Below are positions 15,060 through 23,293 of a stretch of DNA of 30,802 bases, piece by piece. The stretch covers positions 1 through 30,802 of the forward strand of contig DASXBZ010000018.1 in NCBI GenBank assembly GCA_036491435.1, given 5' to 3'. How positions within the stretch are numbered: position 1 is the stretch's first letter; each line of letters begins with the position of its first letter. Source of the stretch: Bog-473 sp036491435 (GTDB lineage: Bacteria > Actinomycetota > Acidimicrobiia > Acidimicrobiales > RAAP-2). The notes under the pieces were generated by a model, which saw nothing but the letters and a program-made list of their open reading frames with translations, did not search any database and was not told the DNA's origin. The position numbers and the translations under genes are program-made.

Positions 15060-15968
15060 TCAGCCGTTGGGTTTGTCCCCCGACGCCGCCGCCTGACGGA
15101 TCTCTTCCAACTTCTCGATGAGGCCCATGCGTTCTTGACCGATGTTCGAGTCGAGGCGCTCCGCGATCTGCTCGGGCGTCCAGCGTCCATCCGCCCACAT
15201 CGCCCGCACCTCGGCCGGCTGGTTCCACACGGCGATCTTCGAGCCGACGACGGTGTACACCTGGCCGGTCACGTGCTTGGCCTTGTCGCTCAGCAGATAG
15301 ACGACCATCGGCGCTACGTCTTCGGGGTCGCCCATCTCGGCCAGCTCTTGGGGCACGTTGGCCGACATGCGGGTTCGCGCCACCGGTGCGATGGCATTCG
15401 CCGTAACCCCGTAGCGGTACAGCCCGGCAGCGGCCGAGCGCACCAGTGAGACGATGCCGCCCTTGGCCGCCGCATAGTTGGCCTGGGCGACGCTCCCGGA
15501 GAACGCCCCCGAGGTGAAGCCGATGAGCGCCCCGCCCCCTTCTTGTTTGCGCATCACCGCGGCAGCCGCCCGGAACACCGTGAAGTGGCCCTTGAGGTGG
15601 GTCGCGATGACGGCGTCCCACTCGTCCTCTGACATGTTGAAGAGCATCCGCTCCCGCAAGATGCCGGCGATCGCAACCACGCCGTCGATCCGGCCGTACT
15701 TCTCCACTGCGGTGGCGATCAGCCGTTCGCCGGCCTCCATCCGCGAGATGTCGTCAGCCACCGCCAACGCCTCCCCGCCGGCCTTCGTGATCTCCTCCAC
15801 GACGGCGTCGGCCACCTCACTGGTCGGGTCCTCACCGGCCATGCCGACGCCGTAGTCGGCCACCACCACCGTGGCACCCTCGGCGGCACACGCCAGTGCG
15901 ACAGCCCGACCGATCCCACCGCCGCCGCCAGTGACCGCGACGACCTTGCCCGCGAGGAACCCTGCCAT
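15060..15968 (-). CDS. SDR-family oxidoreductase (17beta-HSD4/Hsd4A-like)
   Basis: A 302-aa short-chain dehydrogenase. The nucleotide-binding loop is TGGGGGIG (13-20), the catalytic residues are Ser153, Tyr165 and Lys169 (QANYAAAKGG), and a C-terminal extension after 240 is typical of the MFE-2/17beta-hydroxysteroid-dehydrogenase type. The block RERMLFNMSEDEWDAV followed by LKGHF is characteristic of that group, whose members oxidise 3-hydroxyacyl-CoA or hydroxysteroids. The usual NNAG motif reads AIAG (99-102), so the structural Asn is Ile100. The acidic VADYG at the end of the second strand suggests NAD preference. It is divergent from the acyl-CoA synthetase, with a KstR-like palindrome exactly between the two starts, pointing to shared control. 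Confidence 0.88.
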   Translation of the reverse strand: MAGFLAGKVVAVTGGGGGIGRAVALACAAEGATVVVADYGVGMAGEDPTSEVADAVVEEITKAGGEALAVADDISRMEAGERLIATAVEKYGRIDGVVAIAGILRERMLFNMSEDEWDAVIATHLKGHFTVFRAAAAVMRKQEGGGALIGFTSGAFSGSVAQANYAAAKGGIVSLVRSAAAGLYRYGVTANAIAPVARTRMSANVPQELAEMGDPEDVAPMVVYLLSDKAKHVTGQVYTVVGSKIAVWNQPAEVRAMWADGRWTPEQIAERLDSNIGQERMGLIEKLEEIRQAAASGDKPNG

Positions 15969-16021
15969 GGTTGAATCTCCCGATCTCTCTGTGCCGGCGG
16001 AACGCCGGACAGGAACGCAAA

Positions 16022-16050
16022 TTGCCGTAAGTTAGAACACGTTCTAGCCT
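16022..16050 (+). promoter_or_regulatory. Promoter of the acyl-CoA synthetase gene
   Basis: TTGCCG (16022-16027), a 17-base spacer and TAGCCT (16045-16050) fit a sigma-70 promoter reading toward ATG 16112. The spacer and the first two bases of the -10 are filled by the palindrome at 16033-16046, so a bound repressor would block RNA polymerase. On the other strand TAACTT just beyond the palindrome could be the -10 for the SDR gene. Confidence 0.5.
16033..16046. promoter_or_regulatory. KstR-like operator TAGAACACGTTCTA
   Basis: A 14-base palindrome with arms TAGAAC and GTTCTA around AC. It fits TnnAACnnGTTnnA, the pattern known for the TetR-family regulator KstR, which represses lipid and cholesterol catabolism genes in mycobacteria. 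It lies 64 bases from the SDR start and 65 from the acyl-CoA synthetase start. A second copy stands before the thiolase gene. Confidence 0.6.
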
Positions 16051-16111
16051 GCGGGTGGCGGGGGGTGCCATTTCCTCGCTGCGCATCGCGAGACCTCGAA
16101 GGAGACTGCAG

Positions 16112-17665
16112 ATGGGTGACCTCGGCTTTTGGGCGTTGGCCCAGGAAGACCCGAACTACCTGGCGCTCGTGACGCCCGAAGGCGACGAGGTGAAAGCAGG
16201 GGAATTGCTCGGCCGGGCCAATCAGCTGGTCCATGCCCTGCGGGCCCACGGTTTCAAAACGGGAGACCGAATCGCCACCCTGCTCCCCAACAGCGCAGAG
16301 ATGATCGAGATCTACCTGGCCGCCCTCCAAGCCGGCTGGTATCTCGTGCCCATCAATTTCCACCTGGTCGCCCCCGAGGTGGCGTACATCCTGAAGGACT
16401 CGGGCGCCAAAGCCTTCGTCGCGCACGAGCGCTTCGCGGAGGTCGCGGCGGCCGCGGCCGACGAGGCCGGCATCAAGGACGAGGGCCGGCTCGCCGTCGG
16501 CGAAATCACGGGCTTCTCGTCCTACGCCGCATTGCGCGACGCCTACCCGACGACGCTGCCCGACGACCGCACCGTGGGCGATGTCATGAACTACACGTCG
16601 GGCACCACGGGGAATCCCAAGGGTATTTATCGCAAGCTCTTGGGAGTCACCCCGGAAGAGGCTGCACTGGGACTCGCCGGGTTGCTCTTCCTCTTCAACA
16701 TTCAGCCGCAGGACGACAATGTCCACATCATCGGCTCGCCGCTGTACCACACCGCGGTGCTGCGCTTCGGGAGCGCGTCGTTGCATCTCGGACACACGCT
16801 CGTCGTGATGGACAAGTGGGTGCCCGAGGAGATGCTGCGGCTGATCGAGGAGCGCCGGGTGACCACGTCGCACATGGTCCCCACGCAGTTCCACCGGCTG
16901 CTTGCGCTGCCCGAGGACGTGCGCGGGAAGTACGACATGTCGTCCCTGCGCCACATGATCCACGCCGCGGCGCCGTGCCCCATCGACGTCAAGCACAAGA
17001 TGATCGCCTGGTGGGGCAACGCCGTCGACGAGTACTACGCGGCCAGCGAGGGTGGCGGCACGCTGGTCACGGCCGAGGAGTGGCTGCAGAAGCCCGGCAC
17101 CGTCGGCAAGCCGTGGCCGATCAGCGAGATCGCCATCTTCGACGACGACGGCAACCGCATCGAGGAGCCGAACGTCATCGGCACGGTCTACATGTCGATG
17201 GGGACGGCCAGCTTCGAGTACCACAAGGACCAGGAGAAGACGAAGAAGAACCGCATCGGCTCCTTCTTCACGGTCGGCGACGTCGGTCTCATCGACGAGG
17301 ACGGCTTTCTCTTCCTGCGTGACCGCAAGATCGACATGATCATCTCCGGTGGCGCCAACATCTACCCCGCCGAGATCGAGAACGTGCTCCTCTCACACCC
17401 GAAGGTCGGCGACGCAGCCGTCTTCGGCATCCCGCACGAGGACTGGGGCGAAGAGGTCAAGGCGGTGATCGAGCCGGCCGAGGGGATCGAGCCTGACGAC
17501 GCGCTTGCCGCCGAGATCCTTGCTTTCTGCAGCGACAAACTGGCCAGGTTCAAGACACCCAAGACGATCGACTTCACCAACGAGATGCCGCGGGACCCCA
17601 ACGGCAAGCTCTACAAGCGCAAGCTGCGCGACCCCTACTGGGAAGGCGTGCAGCGCGCGCTCTGA
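16112..17665 (+). CDS. Acyl-CoA synthetase (AMP-binding, FadD-like)
   Basis: A 517-aa adenylate-forming enzyme starting at ATG 16112, with a clear GAAGGAG ribosome binding site. Motifs in order: the phosphate loop YTSGTTGNPKG (161-171), SPLYHTA (209-215), YYAASEGG (308-315), GDVGLIDEDGFLFLRDR (389-405), ISGGANIYPAEIE (411-423) and the C-terminal catalytic Lys in NGKLYKRKL (K499). It should activate a carboxylic acid to its CoA thioester with ATP. Chain length or steroid preference cannot be read from sequence; the operator upstream and the FadA5-like thiolase nearby make a sterol side chain or similar acid plausible. The divergent partner is the SDR gene. Confidence 0.92.
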   Translation: MGDLGFWALAQEDPNYLALVTPEGDEVKAGELLGRANQLVHALRAHGFKTGDRIATLLPNSAEMIEIYLAALQAGWYLVPINFHLVAPEVAYILKDSGAKAFVAHERFAEVAAAAADEAGIKDEGRLAVGEITGFSSYAALRDAYPTTLPDDRTVGDVMNYTSGTTGNPKGIYRKLLGVTPEEAALGLAGLLFLFNIQPQDDNVHIIGSPLYHTAVLRFGSASLHLGHTLVVMDKWVPEEMLRLIEERRVTTSHMVPTQFHRLLALPEDVRGKYDMSSLRHMIHAAAPCPIDVKHKMIAWWGNAVDEYYAASEGGGTLVTAEEWLQKPGTVGKPWPISEIAIFDDDGNRIEEPNVIGTVYMSMGTASFEYHKDQEKTKKNRIGSFFTVGDVGLIDEDGFLFLRDRKIDMIISGGANIYPAEIENVLLSHPKVGDAAVFGIPHEDWGEEVKAVIEPAEGIEPDDALAAEILAFCSDKLARFKTPKTIDFTNEMPRDPNGKLYKRKLRDPYWEGVQRAL

Positions 17666-17742
17666 GCGGGAGCGGTCAACCGTCTCCTTTACCTTCCGAG
17701 GATTGGGGTAGCCCGATCACGGGCGGGCATGCTGGAGCGCTG

Positions 17743-18231
17743 ATGGCGACGGAAATCCATCTGCAGGTGCACGACCGGGGCTCCGGCGAGGTCTGCCGGC
17801 GCGTACTCGCCACGCTTCCCACGTGGTTCGGGATCGCCGAGTCGGTCGAGGACCACGTCGCCAAGGCGGACGAGCACCCGACCGTCGTGGCCAGCATCGA
17901 CGGCGACGACGTCGGGGTCCTGACGCTTCTCGTGCACACGCCCTACGCCGCCGAGGTGTACGTCATGGGGGTCCGCCCCGAGCACCACCGGCACGGCATC
18001 GGGCGTCAGATGCTCAGGGTGGCCGAGACGTGGCTGCGAGAGCGGGACATCGAATACCTGCAGGTCAAGACGCTCAGCCCGCGTCATCCCGATCCCGGCT
18101 ACGTGAAGACGCGCGCGTTCTACTTCGCGGTGGGCTTCCGGCCCCTGGAGGAATTCCCCGAGCTGTGGCAACCGGAGAACCCCGCGCTCCAGATGGTCAA
18201 GACCCTCGCATCACGTCCTGACAGCGCATAA
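17743..18231 (+). CDS. GNAT-family N-acetyltransferase
   Basis: A 162-aa GNAT protein. VYVMGVRPEHHRHGIGRQML (73-91) supplies beta-4 and the acetyl-CoA pyrophosphate loop (R/H-x-x-G-I-G). LRVAETWLRERDIEYLQVKTL is the following helix and beta-5, and YVKTRAFYFAVGFRPLEEF gives the usual C-terminal F-Y-x-x-x-G-F motif. The acceptor is unknown. The ATG has no strong ribosome binding site. It is 77 bp downstream of the acyl-CoA synthetase and converges on the TIGR03086 gene. Confidence 0.9.
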   Translation: MATEIHLQVHDRGSGEVCRRVLATLPTWFGIAESVEDHVAKADEHPTVVASIDGDDVGVLTLLVHTPYAAEVYVMGVRPEHHRHGIGRQMLRVAETWLRERDIEYLQVKTLSPRHPDPGYVKTRAFYFAVGFRPLEEFPELWQPENPALQMVKTLASRPDSA

Positions 18232-18258
18232 CCAGCAGGGAGCGGTTCAAAGGAAGGA

Positions 18259-18801
18259 TCAGGCTCCCTGCGAAGGATCACGCCCGACATACCCAAGGAG
18301 TTTTTCCTGGGAGGACGAGTCCGGCGGCACTGCGATCTCCGGCTTGAACACACCTTTGCGCTGTTCGTCGGTGAAGCGCCCGTGGATCATGGCAAAGGCC
18401 GCCTCGGGTAGTCCCTCTGGCATTGCCGCATCCTGTCGGGTCGAGACCGCCAGATCCCACCCGTGGAGCAACTGGTCACTGAAGGCGATGCCCAGCGCCG
18501 GACCCGTCTCGTCGATGACGCCCGGTGCCCCGAACGTTCGCAGCGTTTCGGAACGGGCTCGGTCGAAGTCCGAGAGGGGGTCGTCACTGAGCAGATCGGG
18601 TGGTTCTTGGGACAGCGCGACGTCCTCGCCGCGTGCTCTTCCCACGAAATACTGCTGGGTGGCGAGCATGTGGTTCATGAGATCGCGCACCGTCCAGTCG
18701 TCGCAATTGGTGGAAGCGTCGAGTCGCGAGACCGCGCCTTGCGCCTTTTCTCCGGTCCACTCGCTGGCACGTCCGTACAGATCCAAAAGGTCGAACTCCA
18801 T
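18259..18801 (-). CDS. TIGR03086/DinB-like metal-binding protein (mycothiol S-transferase type)
   Basis: A 180-aa four-helix-bundle protein. DDWTVRDLMNHML (34-46, His44) and LLHGWDLAVSTRQ (111-123, His113) are the two conserved metal-site blocks of the actinobacterial TIGR03086 / maleylpyruvate isomerase N-terminal family. Relatives use mycothiol or another thiol to conjugate or isomerise small molecules. ATG 18801 has an excellent AAAGGAG nine bases upstream. The AT-rich TATAGCTATGTACA about 20-35 bases upstream may contain its -10. The 224-bp gap to the PaaI gene holds nothing else I can identify. Confidence 0.85.
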   Translation of the reverse strand: MEFDLLDLYGRASEWTGEKAQGAVSRLDASTNCDDWTVRDLMNHMLATQQYFVGRARGEDVALSQEPPDLLSDDPLSDFDRARSETLRTFGAPGVIDETGPALGIAFSDQLLHGWDLAVSTRQDAAMPEGLPEAAFAMIHGRFTDEQRKGVFKPEIAVPPDSSSQEKLLGYVGRDPSQGA

Positions 18802-19025
18802 GGCGTCTCCTTTCGTTCACGTGTACATAGCTATACCCAAACGGGCCGTGACCGGGATGCGCCCGTCAAATGCCTGCTCGCCAGGCTCCCCGCGGTGGCG
18901 CGGAACCCGCTCTTGGTCGGAGGGGACGAGGTACTCCCTTTCGACCGGGTCGGCGGCGTAAGGATGCCTCCGCCGGGAGCGACGACGAGAAGGATCGTCC
19001 CCACGCCAAGCGCGTCGGTCGGCGC

Positions 19026-19865
19026 TTAGGGCGCGTCGCCCTTCCGCCGCTCGCGGTTCGCCATCATCCGCTGCCAGTCCGCGTCCACGAGCGGCCCCTC
19101 GGCGCTGTGTGCGCCGTGCGCGTTCCCCGACACGATGTCGAGCATCCGGCCGAAGTCGACGAGGATGAAGACGCCCTCGGCCTCGGCGGTGAGCTCGCCC
19201 TCGTGGTACAGGCCGCCCCAGGCGTAGACCTTGCGGCCGTCCTGCCCCGTGTGACGCGCCGCCAGTTCGAGCGGCGCCAGCAACGGCGTCGGGCGCCTGT
19301 AGCGGATGGTCAGGGTGCCCGTCATGGCACCCTTGCCCGCCAAGATGTTGGACAAGCCGAGGAGCTCGTCGAAGAGCTCTGCGATGACTCCCCCGTGGAC
19401 GCAGGTCGGCGGGCCCTCGAACGGGTAGTCGAAGGTCACCCGGCCGCGGATCTCGCGTTGACCGTCCTCCCCCAACACCGCCCACACCTCGACCGGCGGC
19501 GAGATCGGGTTCGCGTACCCAATCATCGGGCTGGTCGGAAAGTGGTCCTGCGGATGGACGCCGGGGAATCCGGCCTGTGGAGGCGTTCTGCGCTCGAGCT
19601 TCGAGTCCGCGGCGGCTGCTTCGAGCCGGTCCGCCACCGCTGCCAGCTGCGCCGCCGCCGCCTGCACCTCGTCGTCTTCGAGTGGCTGTCCGATGGTCAC
19701 TGCGCCGATGCGGCGCAACGCGGCGGCCACCTGGTTGAGTGGCAGGTCGCTCGCTGCGGTGACCGCATCGCCGTCGACGCCGGGAAAGCCCGCGCCAGGA
19801 GCCGGGTCGAGGTTCTCGCCGCCGGCAAAGGCACGACGCACGGAGCTGGTCTGCTCTTCGCTCAT
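19026..19865 (-). CDS. PaaI-family hot-dog thioesterase
   Basis: A 279-aa protein. The C-terminal half (about 125-240) is a hot-dog thioesterase with PPTCVHGGVIAELFDELLG, containing the HGG motif (157-159) and Asp166, then TLTIRYRRPTPLLAPLEL. The first 120 residues are an Ala-rich helical extension (QVAAALRRIG, QAAAAQLAAVADRLEAAAADS) not needed for the fold. It should hydrolyse an acyl-CoA, perhaps relieving CoA sequestration during catabolism. Its ATG overlaps the stop of the enoyl-CoA hydratase gene (ATGA), so the two are coupled and belong to the thiolase operon. Confidence 0.87.
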   Translation of the reverse strand: MSEEQTSSVRRAFAGGENLDPAPGAGFPGVDGDAVTAASDLPLNQVAAALRRIGAVTIGQPLEDDEVQAAAAQLAAVADRLEAAAADSKLERRTPPQAGFPGVHPQDHFPTSPMIGYANPISPPVEVWAVLGEDGQREIRGRVTFDYPFEGPPTCVHGGVIAELFDELLGLSNILAGKGAMTGTLTIRYRRPTPLLAPLELAARHTGQDGRKVYAWGGLYHEGELTAEAEGVFILVDFGRMLDIVSGNAHGAHSAEGPLVDADWQRMMANRERRKGDAP

Positions 19866-20662
19866 GTGCGCGTGTACTTCGGCGGCCGCTTCTCGGCGAA
19901 GGCCTTCTGCCCCTCGGCCGCGTCGTTCGACGAGAAGACCGGCCAGCCGATCTCGAGCTCGTGGGCCAAGCCGTCGACCTCCGACATGCCCTCGGTCTCA
20001 CGCACGCTGCGCAGGATCGCCTCGACCGCGAGGGGCCCGTTCGCGTTGATCACCGACGCGATCTCGAGCGACCTTTCCAATGCCTTGCCCTTCGGCACGA
20101 CGTGGCCGATGAGCCCGATGCGCAGCGCCTCCTCGGCCGGCGCCTCACGCGCCGTCAGGAGCAGCTCCATGGCCAAGGTGTAGGGGATCTGGCGGCGCAA
20201 GCGCACCGTCGAGCCGCCCAGGGGGAACAGCCCGCGCTTGGCCTCGAAGACGCCGAACACCGCACCCTCCCCGGCCACCCGGATGTGCGTCGCCTGGAGG
20301 ATCTCGGTCCCGCCGGCCACGGCCCACCCCTCGACGGCCGCGATCAGCGGCTTCTTCACGTCGTAGTGGCGCAGCAGCGCCTTCCAGTGCAGGTCGGGGT
20401 CCTCGTCCATCCGCGACCGGTACTTCTCGGCGTCGCTCCCGCCCATGGCCTTGAGGTCCATACCGGCACAGAACGTCCCGCCCGCGCCCGTGAGGATGGC
20501 GCAGCGGATGTCGTCGTTGCCGTCGATCTCCTCCCAGGCGTCCTTCATGCCCACCAGCATCGGCAGGCTCAGCGCGTTCTTCGCCTCCGGTCGGTTCATC
20601 GTCACGATCGCCGTTGCGCCGTCGCGCTCGAACGTCAGGTGTTCGGTCGAAATGTCTGCCAC
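19862..20662 (-). CDS. Enoyl-CoA hydratase/isomerase (crotonase family)
   Basis: The start is GTG 20662, with GGAGGGG four bases upstream, giving 266 aa; the open frame above it is not family sequence. Crotonase landmarks: TMNRPEAKNALS (21-32), TGAGGTFCAGMDLKAMG (58-74) for the oxyanion hole, and AVAGGTEI with Glu120 and FGVFEAKRGLFP with Glu140, at the places of the two catalytic Glu residues of hydratases. It therefore looks catalytically competent. It lies 91 bases after the thiolase gene; a small hairpin (GGCGG/CCGCC, 20719-20734) sits in that gap. The same minus-strand operon continues into the PaaI thioesterase. Confidence 0.92.
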   Translation of the reverse strand: MADISTEHLTFERDGATAIVTMNRPEAKNALSLPMLVGMKDAWEEIDGNDDIRCAILTGAGGTFCAGMDLKAMGGSDAEKYRSRMDEDPDLHWKALLRHYDVKKPLIAAVEGWAVAGGTEILQATHIRVAGEGAVFGVFEAKRGLFPLGGSTVRLRRQIPYTLAMELLLTAREAPAEEALRIGLIGHVVPKGKALERSLEIASVINANGPLAVEAILRSVRETEGMSEVDGLAHELEIGWPVFSSNDAAEGQKAFAEKRPPKYTRT

Positions 20663-20753
20663 GGTCCCCTCCAGAGGTAGGCGCCGGTGTGACTGGGTGG
20701 ATGGATCGATGCGCGGTCGGCGGAGCGAACCGCCAGCCCGCTCCGTCTCCGTC

Positions 20754-21929
20754 CTACAGCCGCTCGATGATCGTGCCCGTCGCCACCGCGCCGCCACAGC
20801 ACATCGACACCAACCCGTACGTCGAGTCGGTCCGCTCGAGCTCGTGCAAGATCGTGGTGATCAGCCGGGCCCCGGTTGCGCCGACGGGGTGCCCCAATGC
20901 GATGGCCCCGCCGTTCACGTTGAGCTTGTCCATGTCGGCGTCGTGCACCTTGGCCCAGCTCAGCACGATCGACGCGAACGCCTCGTTCACCTCGTAGAGG
21001 TCGATGTCCTTCATCGTCATCCCGGCCTTGGCCAACACCTTCTCGGTCGCGACGATCGGGCCGTCGAGGTGGTAGTAGGGGTCGGACCCGGCCAACACCT
21101 GCGCCACGATCCGGGCCCGGGGCTTGAAGCCCTCGGCCTTGGCCCGCTCCTCGGACATCCACAGCACCGCCGCCGCGCCGGCGGATATCTGCGACGACGT
21201 CCCCGCCGTGTGAATGCCCTCGGGCAGCACCGGCTTCAGCTTGGCCAGGCCCTCGAGCGTCGTATCGCGCGGCCCCTGGTCCTTGCTGACGACCATCTTC
21301 TCGCCGTTGTGCTCGCCCCGCGGTCCCTCTTCGCCGACGATCGGCGCCTCGATGGCGAAGATCTCCCGGGCGAACCGGTCCTCGGCCACCGCACGGGCCG
21401 CCTTCTCCTGCGACGCCAGGCCGAACGCGTCGACGTCCTCGCGGCTGATGCCGTGCTTCTTGGCGATGCGCTCCGCCGCCTCGAACTGGCTCGGCATGTC
21501 GTAGGGCAGGTCTTCGGGCATGGCCCGTCCGACGCCCGGCGCCGACGCGTTCGCACCGAGCGGGATACGGCTCATGGTCTCGACGCCGCACCCGATGGTC
21601 GTGTCAGCCCCGCCGGCGGCGATGAGGTTGTTCGCCATGTGGTTGGCCTGCTGCGACGACCCGCACTGGCAGTCCATCGTCGTCGCCGCCACGTCGTAGG
21701 GCAGCCCGGCCAGCAGCCACGACGTGCGCGTCACGTTGAAACCCTGCTCGCCGGCCTGGGTCACGCACCCGCCGAACACCTGCCCGACCGATGCGGGGTC
21801 GATGCCCGCCCGCTTGACGACCTCGGTCTGCGCCGCGCCGAGGATGTCGGCCGCGCGCAGGCCCGACAGCCACCCGTTGCGCTTCCCGATCGGCGTGCGG
21901 ACCGCCTCGATGATTACCGGCTGCGCCAT
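20754..21929 (-). CDS. Thiolase (acetyl-CoA C-acyltransferase), FadA5-like
   Basis: The ATG at 21929 follows AGGAGGAAGG, a near-perfect ribosome binding site; the product is 391 aa. The acyl-accepting Cys is C89 in DCQCGSSQQANH, with His347 in GGAIALGHPVGATG and Cys377 in MCCGGAVATG completing the thiolase site. The start PVIIEAVRTPIGKRNGWLSG, the VTQAGEQGFNVTR segment, FEAAERIAKKHGISREDVD and GIHTAGTSSQISAGAAAVLWM are strikingly like mycobacterial FadA5, the steroid side-chain thiolase, as I recall it. That supports a role in shortening a sterol or similar bulky acyl chain, but ordinary 3-ketoacyl-CoA substrates remain possible. A KstR-like palindrome lies 59 bp upstream. Confidence 0.92.
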   Translation of the reverse strand: MAQPVIIEAVRTPIGKRNGWLSGLRAADILGAAQTEVVKRAGIDPASVGQVFGGCVTQAGEQGFNVTRTSWLLAGLPYDVAATTMDCQCGSSQQANHMANNLIAAGGADTTIGCGVETMSRIPLGANASAPGVGRAMPEDLPYDMPSQFEAAERIAKKHGISREDVDAFGLASQEKAARAVAEDRFAREIFAIEAPIVGEEGPRGEHNGEKMVVSKDQGPRDTTLEGLAKLKPVLPEGIHTAGTSSQISAGAAAVLWMSEERAKAEGFKPRARIVAQVLAGSDPYYHLDGPIVATEKVLAKAGMTMKDIDLYEVNEAFASIVLSWAKVHDADMDKLNVNGGAIALGHPVGATGARLITTILHELERTDSTYGLVSMCCGGAVATGTIIERL

Positions 21930-21988
21930 GACGGACCTTCCTCCTGCGACTCCCGGCCTCGGGCCGGCTGCCCTGCTTGGGCGAAATT

Positions 21989-22002
21989 TAGAACCTGTTC
22001 TA
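21989..22002. promoter_or_regulatory. KstR-like operator TAGAACCTGTTCTA
   Basis: The palindrome, extended to TTAGAACCTGTTCTAA at 21988-22003, fits TnnAACnnGTTnnA and has the same arms as the site at 16033. Read toward the thiolase, the right arm runs directly into TAAATT, a likely -10, the same overlap seen at the other site. It lies between the acyl-CoA dehydrogenase stop (22080) and the thiolase start. Confidence 0.62.
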
Positions 22003-22079
22003 ACTTTAGCACCGGGCCCCCCGAAGTCTGCCTGGGCCTGGTCGCCGGGCGCCAACTCCGTCCCGCCGGACACCTCCAC

Positions 22080-23240
22080 CTACAGGTTCTTCAGCACCTC
22101 ACGGGCGATGACGACGCGCTGGACCTGGTTGGTCCCCTCGTAGATCTGGGTCACCTTGGCGTCGCGCATGAAGCGCTCGACCGGGAAGTCCTTCGTGTAG
22201 CCGTAACCACCGAGGAGTTGGATGGCGTCGAGCGTGATCGCCATGGCGGCATCGGAAGCGAAGGCCTTCGCCATCGCGCCGAACTTCGTGAGCTCGTCGT
22301 AGGGGTCACTGTCGACCATCGCGCAGGCGCGGTAGACGAGCGCGCGGGCGGCCTCGCTGCGCATGGCCATGTCGGCCAGCATGAAGCGCAGGCCCTGCAG
22401 GTCGGCGATGGGCCCGCCGAACGCCTGCCGCTGCTTCATGTACGCCCCCGCCGTGTCGATGGCACCCTGCGCGAGGCCGACCGCCTGGGACCCTATGCCG
22501 GGCCGGCTCCGATCCAACGTGTGCATGGCGATCGTGAAGCCCTGGCCCTCCTCGCCGATTCGGTGCGAGACCGGCACCCGGACGTCCTCGAGCAGGACCT
22601 CCCCCGTCGGGCTGCCCCGCATGCCGAGCTTGTCCTCGAGCTTAGGCACCTGGATGCCCCACTCCTTCTCGACGAGGAAGCACGTGACCCCCCGCGCGCC
22701 GGCGTCGGGGTCGGTCTTGGCGAAGACGACGTAGACGTCGGAGATTCCTGCGTTGCTGATCCAGTACTTGGTGCCGTTGAGGATGTAGACGTCGCCGTCG
22801 CGCATCGCTCGGGCCCTCATGGCCGCCACGTCGCTTCCGGCATCGGGCTCGGACAGGCAGTAGCTGGCCTGGATCTCGCCGGTGGCGACCCGCGGCAGAT
22901 AGTTCTCCTTGAGCTCGTCGCTGGCCCAATTCATCACCGGCAACATGGAGAGCTTCGAGATGATGATGGTCAGCGACGTCGAGCCGCACACGCGGGCGAG
23001 CTCCTCGATCGCAATGGCTTGCGTGACCGCGTCGGCACCCGCTCCCCCGTAGGCCTCGGGAATCCCGAGCGCCTGCAGCTCCATCTCCTTGCACGCCTCG
23101 AACGATTTCCACGGGAACTCTGCGTTGCGGTCCACCTCGGCCGCGTGCGGCGCCACCTTCTCTTCGCAGAAAGTACGCAGGGTCTCTCGGAACTCACGCT
23201 GAACGTCGGTCAGGGCGAAGGCGGGGATCGAATCGCTCAC
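22080..23240 (-). CDS. Acyl-CoA dehydrogenase
   Basis: A 386-aa FAD enzyme starting at GTG 23240 (MSDSIPAFALTDVQREFRET). Conserved blocks: LGIPEAYGGAGAD, YCLSEPDAGSDVAAM (flavin loop), NGTKYWISNAGISDVYVVFAKTD, GMRGSPTGEVLLEDVRVP, RQAFGGPIADLQGLRFMLADMA, QLLGGYGYTKDFPVERFMRDAK, and QIYEGTNQVQRVVIAR with catalytic Glu368 at the short-chain-type position. It introduces the 2,3-double bond into an acyl-CoA and reduces ETF. The open frame extends far upstream without homology. It sits between an alpha/beta hydrolase gene (53 bp) and the thiolase operon, which has its own operator. Together with the hydratase, SDR and thiolase it completes a beta-oxidation set. Confidence 0.93.
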   Translation of the reverse strand: MSDSIPAFALTDVQREFRETLRTFCEEKVAPHAAEVDRNAEFPWKSFEACKEMELQALGIPEAYGGAGADAVTQAIAIEELARVCGSTSLTIIISKLSMLPVMNWASDELKENYLPRVATGEIQASYCLSEPDAGSDVAAMRARAMRDGDVYILNGTKYWISNAGISDVYVVFAKTDPDAGARGVTCFLVEKEWGIQVPKLEDKLGMRGSPTGEVLLEDVRVPVSHRIGEEGQGFTIAMHTLDRSRPGIGSQAVGLAQGAIDTAGAYMKQRQAFGGPIADLQGLRFMLADMAMRSEAARALVYRACAMVDSDPYDELTKFGAMAKAFASDAAMAITLDAIQLLGGYGYTKDFPVERFMRDAKVTQIYEGTNQVQRVVIAREVLKNL

Positions 23241-23293
23241 CCGCTTAGTCTCGCAGAGCCCCGGCCTGCGCCCAACGTGGGTCCGACTCGGTG

